From: an uncultured Corynebacterium sp.
GTDB taxonomy: Bacteria; Actinomycetota; Actinomycetes; Mycobacteriales; Mycobacteriaceae
DNA length: 48,861 bases
NCBI RefSeq assembly: GCF_946222835.1
Contig: NZ_CAMIHD010000015.1
Location: forward strand, 1 to 48,861
Direction: 5' to 3'
In this document: piece by piece, positions 41,204 to 48,861 of the stretch
Layout: each line of letters starts with the position of its first letter
Position numbering within the stretch: the first letter of the stretch is position 1
Notes under the pieces: model-generated
What the model saw: the letters and a program-made list of their open reading frames with translations, nothing else
The model's database searches: none
Told to the model about the DNA's origin: nothing
Translations under genes and position numbers: made by a program

Positions 41204-42735
41204 GCAGGTTCCTTTCCAAACATCGCGCGGGCATCACCAGCGGTGACGACCGAGCCGGTGATGATGATGCCTGAGCCGGACTGGACCTCAGCGTCCTCGG
41301 CAAGCTCCACGGCCTGGGCATAGGCGCCCGGCAGGTTATCGGCTACGTGCACGCGCTCCTCGCCAAAAATATCGCGGGCGGTCTCTGCCAAGTCGTAGGC
41401 ATCGAGGGCGCGCGGTGAAGAGTTTTGGGTGATGACTACCTCGGTGAGGTAAGGCTCAAGTGCGGTGAGGATGCCAGTGGAATCCTTATCCGCGAAGATC
41501 GAGAGCACACCGATGAGGCGGGCGAAGTCGAAATCGCGGTCCAATGCAGCACCTAGTGCCTTGGCGCCATGTGGATTATGGGCGGCGTCAATAAACGTCG
41601 TCGGCGACGTGCGCACGCGCTCCAGGCGGCCGGGCGAAATCGCTTGGGCAAAACCATTGCGCACGGTCGCAACATCCAGCGGGTGGCCGGCCGAGGCGCC
41701 GAAGAATGCCTCCACCGCAGCAAGGGCCACGGCGGCATTTTTGGCCTGGTGCTCGCCGTGCAGGGGTAGGAAAATATCCTCGTACAGACCGCCAAGACCC
41801 TGGATATTGACCTGCTGGCCGCCAATGGCGATGCGGGACTCGAGGGCGGCAAACTCGGAACCGGAGCGGGCCACGCCCGCCTCCACATCCACGGCCTGCT
41901 GCAAGATAACCCGCATTGCTTCCGGGTCCTGTTCGGCGATGACCACGATATTTTCATTCGGGGTCAGCGGGTCATCGGCATTCTCGCGCGGCTTGATAAT
42001 GCCCGCCTTTTCACCGGCAATCTCTGCGAGGGTATCGCCCAGGTAATCCGTGTGGTCCAAACCCACCGGAGTAATGACGGAAACGTCCGCATTGACCACG
42101 TTGGTGGCATCCCATCGGCCGCCGAGGCCGACTTCTACGACGGCGACGTCCACGGGGGCGTCGGCAAACGCGGCATAGGACAAGCCGACGAGGACCTCGA
42201 ACTTGGACATGGGAACGGCCGACTGGGCATCGACCATCTCCACGAAAGGCTTAATCTCGTGCCAGATGCGCACGTAATCGCGCGGATGGATGGGCTGGCC
42301 ATCGATGCCGATGCGCTCGGTAACGCGCTGCAGGTGCGGGCTGGTGACCAGGCCGACGCGGCGATGGAAGGCCCGCAGGAGCGAATCCACCATGCGCGCG
42401 GTAGAGGACTTGCCGTTGGTGCCGGCAATGTGGATGACATCGAAGGAACGCTCAGGGTGGCCGAGTAGATCCATGAGCATCTCGATGCGATCAAGGGAAG
42501 GCTCAATCTTAGTCTCCGGCCAGCGTTCGTTGAGTTCTTCTTCCACCTCTGCGAGGGCGCGCAGCTCTTCGGCCGACACCTCTTGTGGTGCGGCCTCGTT
42601 GTACTCGTCCTCGCTGCCCATGCCCAAGTTGAGCGTCAGGCCGGACTCGGAAATTTCCACCGGGCCACCGTCGGTGCCTTCTTTGAGGGCATCGACGATT
42701 TCGAAGTCCTCTGTCTCCTTGTCCTTGTCCGCCAC
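41200..42735 (-). CDS. folC: Folylpolyglutamate synthase / dihydrofolate synthase
   Basis: 511 residues, longer than usual because of about 75 acidic N-terminal residues. Adds glutamate to (dihydro)folate. The Mur-ligase ATP loop HIAGTNGKSSTARM, the VGLVTSPHLQRVTERI segment, VGLGGRWDATN and the C-terminal FIDAAHNPHGA are all diagnostic. The GTG start shares a base with the valS TAG (TAGTG), so it is translationally coupled behind valS. Confidence 0.95.
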   Translation of the reverse strand: MADKDKETEDFEIVDALKEGTDGGPVEISESGLTLNLGMGSEDEYNEAAPQEVSAEELRALAEVEEELNERWPETKIEPSLDRIEMLMDLLGHPERSFDVIHIAGTNGKSSTARMVDSLLRAFHRRVGLVTSPHLQRVTERIGIDGQPIHPRDYVRIWHEIKPFVEMVDAQSAVPMSKFEVLVGLSYAAFADAPVDVAVVEVGLGGRWDATNVVNADVSVITPVGLDHTDYLGDTLAEIAGEKAGIIKPRENADDPLTPNENIVVIAEQDPEAMRVILQQAVDVEAGVARSGSEFAALESRIAIGGQQVNIQGLGGLYEDIFLPLHGEHQAKNAAVALAAVEAFFGASAGHPLDVATVRNGFAQAISPGRLERVRTSPTTFIDAAHNPHGAKALGAALDRDFDFARLIGVLSIFADKDSTGILTALEPYLTEVVITQNSSPRALDAYDLAETARDIFGEERVHVADNLPGAYAQAVELAEDAEVQSGSGIIITGSVVTAGDARAMFGKEPA

Positions 42736-45455
42736 TACTTCAGGCCCTCCAAACGGCTGGTGATGCGCTCGACCTCTTCGCGGGCGACCTGCTGGCGCTC
42801 CTTGATCTTATTGACCACTTCTTCCGGTGCCTTGGACAAGAAGTTCTCGTTGCCCAGCTTCTTGCCGGTCTGCTCTAGTTCCTTATTGGCCTTGGCCAAG
42901 TCCTTTTCTAGGCGTTTGCGTTCGGCTTCTACGTCCACGGCACCGTGGGTATCCAGGGTGACTTCGACGGTGGCCTGGGAAAGGCGCACCTCGATAGAGG
43001 CGGAAGGATCGAAATCCTCACCTGGGGCGGTGGTATTAGCCAGGTTGCGCACCAGTTCCTCTTGGCCGGCTAGATCCGCTGCGGCGAAGTCGAGGCGGCC
43101 CGGTACCTTTTGGGAAGGCTTTACACCCTGGTCAGAGCGGAAGCGGCGCAGCTCGGTGATGAGTTTATCGGCATCTTCAATGCGGCGGGCGGCCACCTCG
43201 TCCTTGGTGGCGCCACCATTGGTATCGGCAACGGTAGGCCACGGTGCCACGACGATGGACTCGCCGCCGGTCAAGGCCTTCCAGAGCACCTCGGTGACGA
43301 AAGGCATGGTCGGGTGCAGCAGGCGCAATACGACGTCTAGCACGCGGCCCAGCACAATCTGGGTATTGCGGCCCTGCTCGCTCATACCATCGCGCGGGAT
43401 CTGTGTCTTGGCAATCTCCAAGTACCAGTCACATAGCTCGTCCCAGGTGAAGTGGTAGAGCAGCTCGTTGGCCTTGGCAAATTGGTAGTCATCCAGGTAG
43501 GCATCCACCTTGGCGCGAATCTCTTCGGCGCGGTCGAGGATCCAGCGGTCGGCGTCGCTAAGCTCCTCGCGGTTCGGCAGCGCAGCCACACCCGCGCCAT
43601 TCATGAGCGCGAACTTGGTGGCGTTGAACAACTTGGTGGCAAAGTTGCGGGCGGCAGCAGCGGCGTCGGATCCCAACGGCAAATCGACGCCCGGGTTGGC
43701 GCCGCGCGCCAGGGTAAAGCGCAGTGCGTCCGCGCCGTAATCGCGTACCCAATCCATCGGGTCAATACCATTGCCCAAGGACTTGGACATCTTGCGGCCC
43801 TGCTCATCGCGCACCAAGCCGTGCAGATAGAGATCCTTGAACGGCACCTGCGGGCGGCCTTCTGCGCCCTCACCCAAAAGCTCTGGGGTGTGGGTGCCGG
43901 CAAAGGTCCCGAACATCATCATGCGGGCTACCCAGAAGAATAAGATGTCATAGGCCGTAACCAGCACGTTGGTGGGATAGAACTTCTCTAGATCCGGGGT
44001 CTTTTCCGGCCACCCCAGGGTGGAAAATGGCCACAGCGCGGAGGAGAACCAAGTATCCAGCACGTCCGGATCCTGCTCGTATCCTGCCGGCGGCTCCTCA
44101 TCAGGGCCGACACAGACGATGTCTCGCTGGCCATCCTCGCCCTCCGGCCCGTACCAGATAGGAATGCGGTGGCCCCACCACAGCTGGCGAGAAATGCACC
44201 AATCGTGCATGTCATCGACCCACTCAAAGTAACGGGGCTCGAGCGACTGCGGGTGCAAGGTGGTATCGCCCTCACGCACGGCGTCGCCAGAGGCCTTGGC
44301 CATCTTGGCCACGTCCACGAACCACTGCAAGGACAGGCGCGGCTCGATAGGCTCGCCGGAGCGCTCCGAGTGGCCCACGGAGTGGACGTACGGGCGAATT
44401 TCCTTGACAATGCGGCCCTGCTCGCGCAGCGCCTCGCGGATCTCCACGCGTGCTTCCTCGCGGGTCAGTCCGTCGAAGCGGGTGCCAGTATTGGCAATGT
44501 GGCCGGTGGTATCGATAACGGTAGGCATCTCCAAGTTGTGGCGGGTGCCCATTGCGTAGTCATTCGGATCGTGGGCCGGGGTGATCTTCACCGCGCCGGT
44601 ACCGAATTCCATGTCCACGTAATCATCGGCGATGATCTTAAGTTTTAGGTCATCACGGAATGGGTGCGGCAGCTCCTTGCCTACCAAGTCGGCGTAGCGC
44701 TCATCGTCTGGGTGGACGGCAATGGCGACGTCACCCAGCATGGTCTCCACACGGGTGGTGGCCACGATGAGGTGCGGTTCATCGTCATTGAGCGAGCCAT
44801 AGCGGATGGACACCAGCTCGCCCTCGACGTCTTTGTAGACAACCTCGATATCGGAGACGGCGGTCTCGAGTACCGGAGACCAGTTCACCAAGCGGTTGGC
44901 CTGGTAGATCATGCCCTCATCGTAGAGATTCTTAAAGATGGTCTGTACGGCGCGGGAGAGGCCATCATCCAAGGTGAAGCGCTCGCGGGACCAGTCCACG
45001 GAGTCACCGATGGCGCGCATCTGGTTCTGGATGGTGCCGCCGTACTGCTCCTTCCATTCCCAGACCTTGTCAATGAATTCTTCACGCTCATAGTCCCAGC
45101 GCTTCTTGCCCTCGGTCTCCTTGAGCTTGGCCTCGACCTTGGTCTGAGTAGCAATGCCGGCATGATCGGCACCGGGCAACCACAGGGTGGCGTAGCCCTG
45201 CATGCGCTTGCGGCGGATAATGGAATCAATCAGCGTGTGGTCCAGGGCGTGGCCCATGTGCAGCTGGCCGGTCACATTCGGCGGCGGCAGCACGATAGAA
45301 TAAGGCTCGGCCTCCGAATTCGCATCCGGAGTGAAGTAGCCCTTTTCTACCCAGCCCTCATAGAGGTCCTTCTCTACGACCTGCGGCTCCCACGACTTAG
45401 GCAGCGCATCGGCGCGGTTGGTACCAACTAATTGTTCATTATTTTGCTCAGTCAC
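42735..45455 (-). CDS. valS: Valyl-tRNA synthetase
   Basis: 906 residues from the chosen GTG. Class I synthetase charging tRNA-Val. The HIGH-type motif is PPPNVTGQLHMGHAL, the editing domain is in the middle (VATTRVETMLGDVA), the KMSKS motif is GRKMSKSLGNG, and a C-terminal coiled coil (VEAERKRLEKDLAKANKELEQ) stabilises tRNA binding. The frame also permits a GTG at 45476 seven codons earlier; but TAGAAT (45468-45463) lies between them, ending seven bases before the GTG at 45455, so a leaderless start at VTEQNNEQL is more likely. Confidence 0.96.
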   Translation of the reverse strand: MTEQNNEQLVGTNRADALPKSWEPQVVEKDLYEGWVEKGYFTPDANSEAEPYSIVLPPPNVTGQLHMGHALDHTLIDSIIRRKRMQGYATLWLPGADHAGIATQTKVEAKLKETEGKKRWDYEREEFIDKVWEWKEQYGGTIQNQMRAIGDSVDWSRERFTLDDGLSRAVQTIFKNLYDEGMIYQANRLVNWSPVLETAVSDIEVVYKDVEGELVSIRYGSLNDDEPHLIVATTRVETMLGDVAIAVHPDDERYADLVGKELPHPFRDDLKLKIIADDYVDMEFGTGAVKITPAHDPNDYAMGTRHNLEMPTVIDTTGHIANTGTRFDGLTREEARVEIREALREQGRIVKEIRPYVHSVGHSERSGEPIEPRLSLQWFVDVAKMAKASGDAVREGDTTLHPQSLEPRYFEWVDDMHDWCISRQLWWGHRIPIWYGPEGEDGQRDIVCVGPDEEPPAGYEQDPDVLDTWFSSALWPFSTLGWPEKTPDLEKFYPTNVLVTAYDILFFWVARMMMFGTFAGTHTPELLGEGAEGRPQVPFKDLYLHGLVRDEQGRKMSKSLGNGIDPMDWVRDYGADALRFTLARGANPGVDLPLGSDAAAAARNFATKLFNATKFALMNGAGVAALPNREELSDADRWILDRAEEIRAKVDAYLDDYQFAKANELLYHFTWDELCDWYLEIAKTQIPRDGMSEQGRNTQIVLGRVLDVVLRLLHPTMPFVTEVLWKALTGGESIVVAPWPTVADTNGGATKDEVAARRIEDADKLITELRRFRSDQGVKPSQKVPGRLDFAAADLAGQEELVRNLANTTAPGEDFDPSASIEVRLSQATVEVTLDTHGAVDVEAERKRLEKDLAKANKELEQTGKKLGNENFLSKAPEEVVNKIKERQQVAREEVERITSRLEGLK

Positions 45456-45462
45456 CTGGCCG

Positions 45463-45468
45463 ATTCTA
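45463..45468 (-). promoter_or_regulatory. -10 box of valS
   Basis: Minus-strand TAGAAT (45468-45463) ends seven bases before the GTG at 45455. Confidence 0.5.
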
Positions 45469-45498
45469 CCTTGCACGTCAACCGGCTCAGCCAGGCAG

Positions 45499-45529
45499 GG
45501 TGCGCACCGAGTATGAGGTGCGCACCGAG
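45499..45529. repeat. Repeated self-palindrome between mdh and valS
   Basis: GGTGCGCACCGAG occurs at 45499-45511 and 45517-45529. GGTGCGCACC is its own reverse complement, so the two copies can also pair as a 10-bp stem with an 8-base loop. It may end mdh transcripts, though no T-tract follows. Confidence 0.6.
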
Positions 45530-45535
45530 CAGGTT

Positions 45536-46486
45536 TTAGAGCAGGTCCGCCACGGCCTTGCGCTCCTCGCGCAGCTCGGCTACAGAGGCCTCGATGCGCT
45601 CCTTTTGGAATTCAGTGAGTTCAAGTCCCTGCACAATCTCCCACTTACCGTTGCGGCTAATGGTGGGGAAACCGCAAATAAGGCCCTTATCGACGCCGTA
45701 GGAACCGTCCGAAGGCACCGCCGCAGTGCGCCAATCTTCCGTTCCATGAATCCAATCGTGCATGTGATCCACGGCTGCCGACGCGGCCGATGCGGCCGAG
45801 GAGCTGCTGCGCACCTCAATGATTTCAGCGCCGCGCTTGGCCACCTTGGGGATCATGTCCTCCCGGTACCACTCCTGGTCCACCTCAGCGTTGGAATAGG
45901 TAATATCCGGGAACTGGCTAGCAGAATGGTTGCCCCAGACCGCGACCTTGGTGAAATCAGTAGTGGATTTGCCGGTCTTCAGCGCCAGCTGACTCAGGGT
46001 GCGGTTGTGATCCAAGCGCATGAGGGCAGTGAACTGGGAATCATCCAAGTCCGGTGCATTATTCGCCGCGATGAGCGCATTGGTATTTGCCGGGTTGCCC
46101 ACCACGAGCACGCGGACATCGCGCGCGGCGTAGTCATTAATAGCCTTGCCTTGCTTGGTGAAGATGGCGCCATTGGCTTCCAGCAGGTCGGCGCGCTCCA
46201 TTCCCTTGCTGCGTGGGCGAGCGCCGACGAGGAAGGCGGCGGAGGTGTTTTCGAAGGCCTCCTTTAGATCATCAGTAACCGTAATGGAGTTAACCAGCGG
46301 CAGGGCGGAGTCATTGAGCTCCATAGCTACTCCCTGGGCCTTGCCTACTGCTGCCGGAATTTCCAGCAGCGCTAGATCTACCGGGGTGTCCTTGCCATAG
46401 ACATCGCCGGCGGCGATGCGCCACAGCAGCGAGTATGCAATATTGCCGGCGGCACCGGTAACAGTGACTTTGACGGGCTGTGTCAT
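45536..46486 (-). CDS. mdh: Malate dehydrogenase
   Basis: 316 residues. Interconverts malate and oxaloacetate with NAD(H) in the citric-acid cycle. The type is the MDH-2/cytosolic-like group: VTGAAGNIAYSLLWRIAAGD nucleotide motif, GARPRSKGMERADLL mobile loop with substrate arginines, VGNPANTNA, LDHNRTLSQLA, and catalytic His in VWGNHSASQFPD. GGAGG stands 8-12 bases before the ATG at 46486. A nine-codon extension upstream is not needed. Confidence 0.97.
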   Translation of the reverse strand: MTQPVKVTVTGAAGNIAYSLLWRIAAGDVYGKDTPVDLALLEIPAAVGKAQGVAMELNDSALPLVNSITVTDDLKEAFENTSAAFLVGARPRSKGMERADLLEANGAIFTKQGKAINDYAARDVRVLVVGNPANTNALIAANNAPDLDDSQFTALMRLDHNRTLSQLALKTGKSTTDFTKVAVWGNHSASQFPDITYSNAEVDQEWYREDMIPKVAKRGAEIIEVRSSSSAASAASAAVDHMHDWIHGTEDWRTAAVPSDGSYGVDKGLICGFPTISRNGKWEIVQGLELTEFQKERIEASVAELREERKAVADLL

Positions 46487-46856
46487 GTTTTTAAGCCTCC
46501 TCAATGGCTGCAACGGGAGCGGTGCACGCGAGCTTTACTGCTTGCGCCACCACTGGATGTATCCACTACCGAGCTTAGCCCCACCGCCGGCTCGCGCGCT
46601 GTGAATTTAGTCCCCTCTTTTGGAGGGAAAAGACGGTGAACTTGCGTTAAATTACCCCCATTTACCTCCAAATTAACGCCCCCAATGGACCAGAAACTCC
46701 CGCACGGGGTGAGTAATCGGGCATGATAGGAAAAGGAAAAGCGGGGCACTCCCCCACTCCACACACCCAAATTGCATAGGGGACCTCCCACTTCCGCATC
46801 GTTAGATATCAGTTCACCGCGCCACCGCCGCGCCGCAAGGATTAAGGACATACGCA
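46487..46856. other. Divergent intergenic region between mdh and the TetR gene
   Basis: 370 bases without a gene. An inverted repeat GCGTTAA (46644-46650) and TTAACGC (46673-46679) encloses an AT-rich stretch with repeated TTACC(C)CC. CTTTTGGAGGGAAAAG (46617-46632) is a second short palindrome. These may be operators for the TetR protein. No promoter can be fixed with confidence. Confidence 0.4.
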
Positions 46857-47621
46857 ATGAGCACTGAGAATACTGACCCACTGCAGACTGCAGGCCAGGC
46901 GGATTCTCCTCACGCTGCCCACGCGGAATCCGTCAGCATTGACTCCGTGGTGGACGTTGCGATCAAGCAGTTTTCCCGCTGCGGTTTTGCAGAAACCAAG
47001 CTGGATTCCATCGCCCAGGAATCCGGCATGTCCAAGCGCATGATTCATTATCACTTTGGCGATAAGAAGGGCCTATACCTGCGTGCGCTGAGCACCGCCG
47101 CGCAGCGCCTTAACCCGCCCGAGGATGCCCTGGAAATCGATACCACGGTTCCGGTCGAGGGCGTGCGCAAGCTGGTGGATTGGCTCTTCCGCGAGCGCGT
47201 AGCCAACCCGGAGGCCATCCGCATGTTGGTGTGGGAGACCAACCAGCAGATTGTGGACCCAGCTCAGCAAGCGGTTGCCGACGTCGCCGGGGTCGCCCTC
47301 CATCTCGACCGCCTGCTGCTCCTGGGCCAGGACGCCGGCGCCTTCCGCCCGGGTATTTCTGCCAATGACATCTTTACCCTCATTTCCTCGTTGACCGTAT
47401 ACCGCGTGACCAACCAGGTGATGGTGGAAAACATGCTGGGGGTAAACTTCAATACCCAAGAAAATATCGACGGCATGCATAGGCTCACCGTCGATGCTGT
47501 GCTGGCGTTTTTGACCGCCAATATTCCGGACTCAGGCTACGAGTCCTACCTCACGTCTTCCTCTTTCGATACAAAGGAGGGCGACGAGGCCTCGCCGCAG
47601 GATATCTACAGCGAGGAGTAG
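46857..47621 (+). CDS. TetR/AcrR-family transcriptional regulator
   Basis: 254 residues. An N-terminal tail of about 27 residues precedes the TetR DNA-binding domain: IDSVVDVAIKQFSRCGFAETKLDSIAQESGMSKRMIHYHFGDKKG, split here by the usual turn, at about residues 28-72. The C-terminal helical domain (about 85-230) is of the AcrR_C type; ligand unknown. AAGGAC lies 8-13 bases before the ATG. It diverges from mdh and converges on clpX. A TetR gene beside mdh is also present in C. glutamicum, so this is core rather than acquired. Confidence 0.93.
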   Translation: MSTENTDPLQTAGQADSPHAAHAESVSIDSVVDVAIKQFSRCGFAETKLDSIAQESGMSKRMIHYHFGDKKGLYLRALSTAAQRLNPPEDALEIDTTVPVEGVRKLVDWLFRERVANPEAIRMLVWETNQQIVDPAQQAVADVAGVALHLDRLLLLGQDAGAFRPGISANDIFTLISSLTVYRVTNQVMVENMLGVNFNTQENIDGMHRLTVDAVLAFLTANIPDSGYESYLTSSSFDTKEGDEASPQDIYSEE

Positions 47622-47632
47622 CCGGCGCGGGC

Positions 47633-48861
47633 TTAGGCGGATTCCTTGGCCTCGTCCGTATAGCTAAACTGCGGCTCTGCGCCCTCGGTCACGCACTCTG
47701 GGGTGATGTGTACCGTGGCGATATCCTCGCGATCCGGCAGATCGTACATGACCGGGACCAGCAGCTCTTCCATAATGGCGCGCAAACCACGTGCACCCGT
47801 CTTGCGCTCCAAGGCAAGCTCCGCAATAGCATCTAATGCCGCTGGCTCGATTTCTAGTTCGCAGTCATCCATCTCAAAGAGACGGCTGTACTGCTTGACC
47901 AGGGAATTCTTTGGCTCGGTGAGCACCTTGACCAGGGATTCACGGTCCAGGTTATCTACCGTGGCCACGACAGGAAGGCGGCCGATGAATTCTGGGATGA
48001 GCCCGAACTTCACTAGGTCTTCTGGGCGCACCTGGGAGAAGAGGTCGACCTTTTCGCGCTCGTCCTTGGTATCCAAGTTGGCGCCAAAGCCTACCCCCTT
48101 CTTGCCCACGCGATCCGCAATGACCTGGTCCAGGCCTGCGAAAGCACCGGCGACGATGAACAAAATATTGGAGGTATCCAGCTGGATAAACTCCTGGTTC
48201 GGGTGCTTGCGCCCGCCTTGTGGCGGGATGGCCGCCACGGTGCCTTCCAGGATCTTCAGCAGGGCCTGCTGCACGCCCTCGCCGGACACGTCGCGGGTAA
48301 TGGACGGGTTCTCTGACTTGCGGGAAATCTTGTCCACCTCGTCGACGTAGATAATGCCGCGCTGTGCGCGCTCCACGTCAAAGTCCGCGGCCTGCAGCAG
48401 TTTCAACAGGATATTTTCCACGTCTTCGCCCACGTAGCCGGCCTCGGTGAGGCTGGTGGCATCAGCGATGGCAAAGGGCACGTCGAGAAGCCGGGCCAAG
48501 GTCTGCGCCAAGTAAGTCTTACCGGAACCGGTAGGTCCCAACATCAAGATATTGGATTTGGAGATCTCCACCTCATCGCCCTCGGCCTTCTTGCGTCGGG
48601 CGTCTAGCGCAGCGGACTCCTCCGCCTTGATGCGCTTGTAGTGGTTGTAGACCGCCACGGACAGCACGCGCTTGGCCTTGTCCTGGCCAATGACGTACTT
48701 ATCCAGAAAGGCGGAAATCTGCGAGGGCCGAGGCAGGCGGACCTCCGCATCGGAGGATTCCTGTGCCTGTTCTTGGCCCAGTTCCTCTTCGATGATCTCA
48801 TTGCATAGCTCGATGCACTCATCACAGATGTAGACACCGCCGCCGGCGATGAGCTTTTTCA
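47633..48861 (-). CDS. clpX: ATP-dependent Clp protease ATP-binding subunit ClpX (5' end outside the window)
   Basis: The frame stays open to the window edge, so about 408 residues of the C-terminal part are seen. ClpX unfolds substrates and feeds them to ClpP. The edge reads KKLIAGGGVYICDECIELCN, the second half of the N-terminal zinc-binding domain. IGQDKAKRVLSVAVYNHYKR, Walker A GPTGSGKT, Walker B IIYVDEVDKI, and the sensor GARGLRAIMEELL follow. The GTG at 48667 sometimes taken as a start is internal. It converges on the TetR gene with an 11-base gap. Confidence 0.97.
   Translation of the reverse strand, partial: KKLIAGGGVYICDECIELCNEIIEEELGQEQAQESSDAEVRLPRPSQISAFLDKYVIGQDKAKRVLSVAVYNHYKRIKAEESAALDARRKKAEGDEVEISKSNILMLGPTGSGKTYLAQTLARLLDVPFAIADATSLTEAGYVGEDVENILLKLLQAADFDVERAQRGIIYVDEVDKISRKSENPSITRDVSGEGVQQALLKILEGTVAAIPPQGGRKHPNQEFIQLDTSNILFIVAGAFAGLDQVIADRVGKKGVGFGANLDTKDEREKVDLFSQVRPEDLVKFGLIPEFIGRLPVVATVDNLDRESLVKVLTEPKNSLVKQYSRLFEMDDCELEIEPAALDAIAELALERKTGARGLRAIMEELLVPVMYDLPDREDIATVHITPECVTEGAEPQFSYTDEAKESA

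Noticed and set aside
48667..48667. GTG at 48667 as the clpX start
   Set aside because: The same frame continues upstream with typical ClpX zinc-domain residues to the window edge.

Overview
The window is chromosomal DNA from a high-GC actinobacterium, almost certainly a Corynebacterium. The order lepA-rpsT-holA-comEC-comEA-degV-gpgP-rsfS-nadD-proA-dehydrogenase-proB-obg-rpmA-rplU-rne-ndk-folC-valS-mdh-clpX is the corynebacterial core order. Supporting signs are a heterotrimeric sortase-assembled pilus cluster, a C. glutamicum-type ArsR, and many promoters that look leaderless (a TANNNT box 6-8 bases before the start codon). I do not assign a species.

Layout. 1-935 is a scar: the broken end of a plasmid-type replication initiator abuts the 3' part of an HNH-nuclease gene that also carries an in-frame stop. 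1032-4049 holds lepA, a divergent orphan PemK/MazF-like gene and rpsT. 4109-7202 is accessory: a TetR regulator with likely operators, then a type II restriction-modification pair (D12-class adenine methylase and a PD-(D/E)xK nuclease). 7199-20322 is a long, mostly minus-strand core block: LysE exporter, ankyrin protein, holA, comEC/comEA, degV, gpgP, rsfS, nadD, proA, two tandem 2-hydroxyacid dehydrogenases, proB and obg.

20364-32220 is visibly less GC-rich and codes for a cell-surface pilus: shaft pilin (LPATG), class C sortase, minor pilin (LAETG), a 2053-residue tip-type adhesin (LPDTG) built from about ten cysteine-paired modules, and a second sortase. Upstream is a two-gene unit, a four-helix membrane protein plus a small winged-helix regulator. 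This block sits between obg and rpmA-rplU, genes that normally form one unit, so it looks like an insertion into a core operon.

32355-48861 returns to core genes: rpmA, rplU, a long RNase E/G, a membrane-winged-helix protein, a divergent ars pair (ACR3 pump and ArsR) with a palindromic operator, ndk, two small membrane proteins, folC, valS, mdh, a TetR regulator and the 3' part of clpX, which runs off the window.

The genes most worth a second look are the pilus island with its giant tip and two unlike sortases, the shared overlapping -10 between lepA and the PemK-like gene, the inverted DnaA-box pair behind degV, and the two membrane/winged-helix systems. I saw no tRNA, rRNA, CRISPR array or intact insertion sequence.
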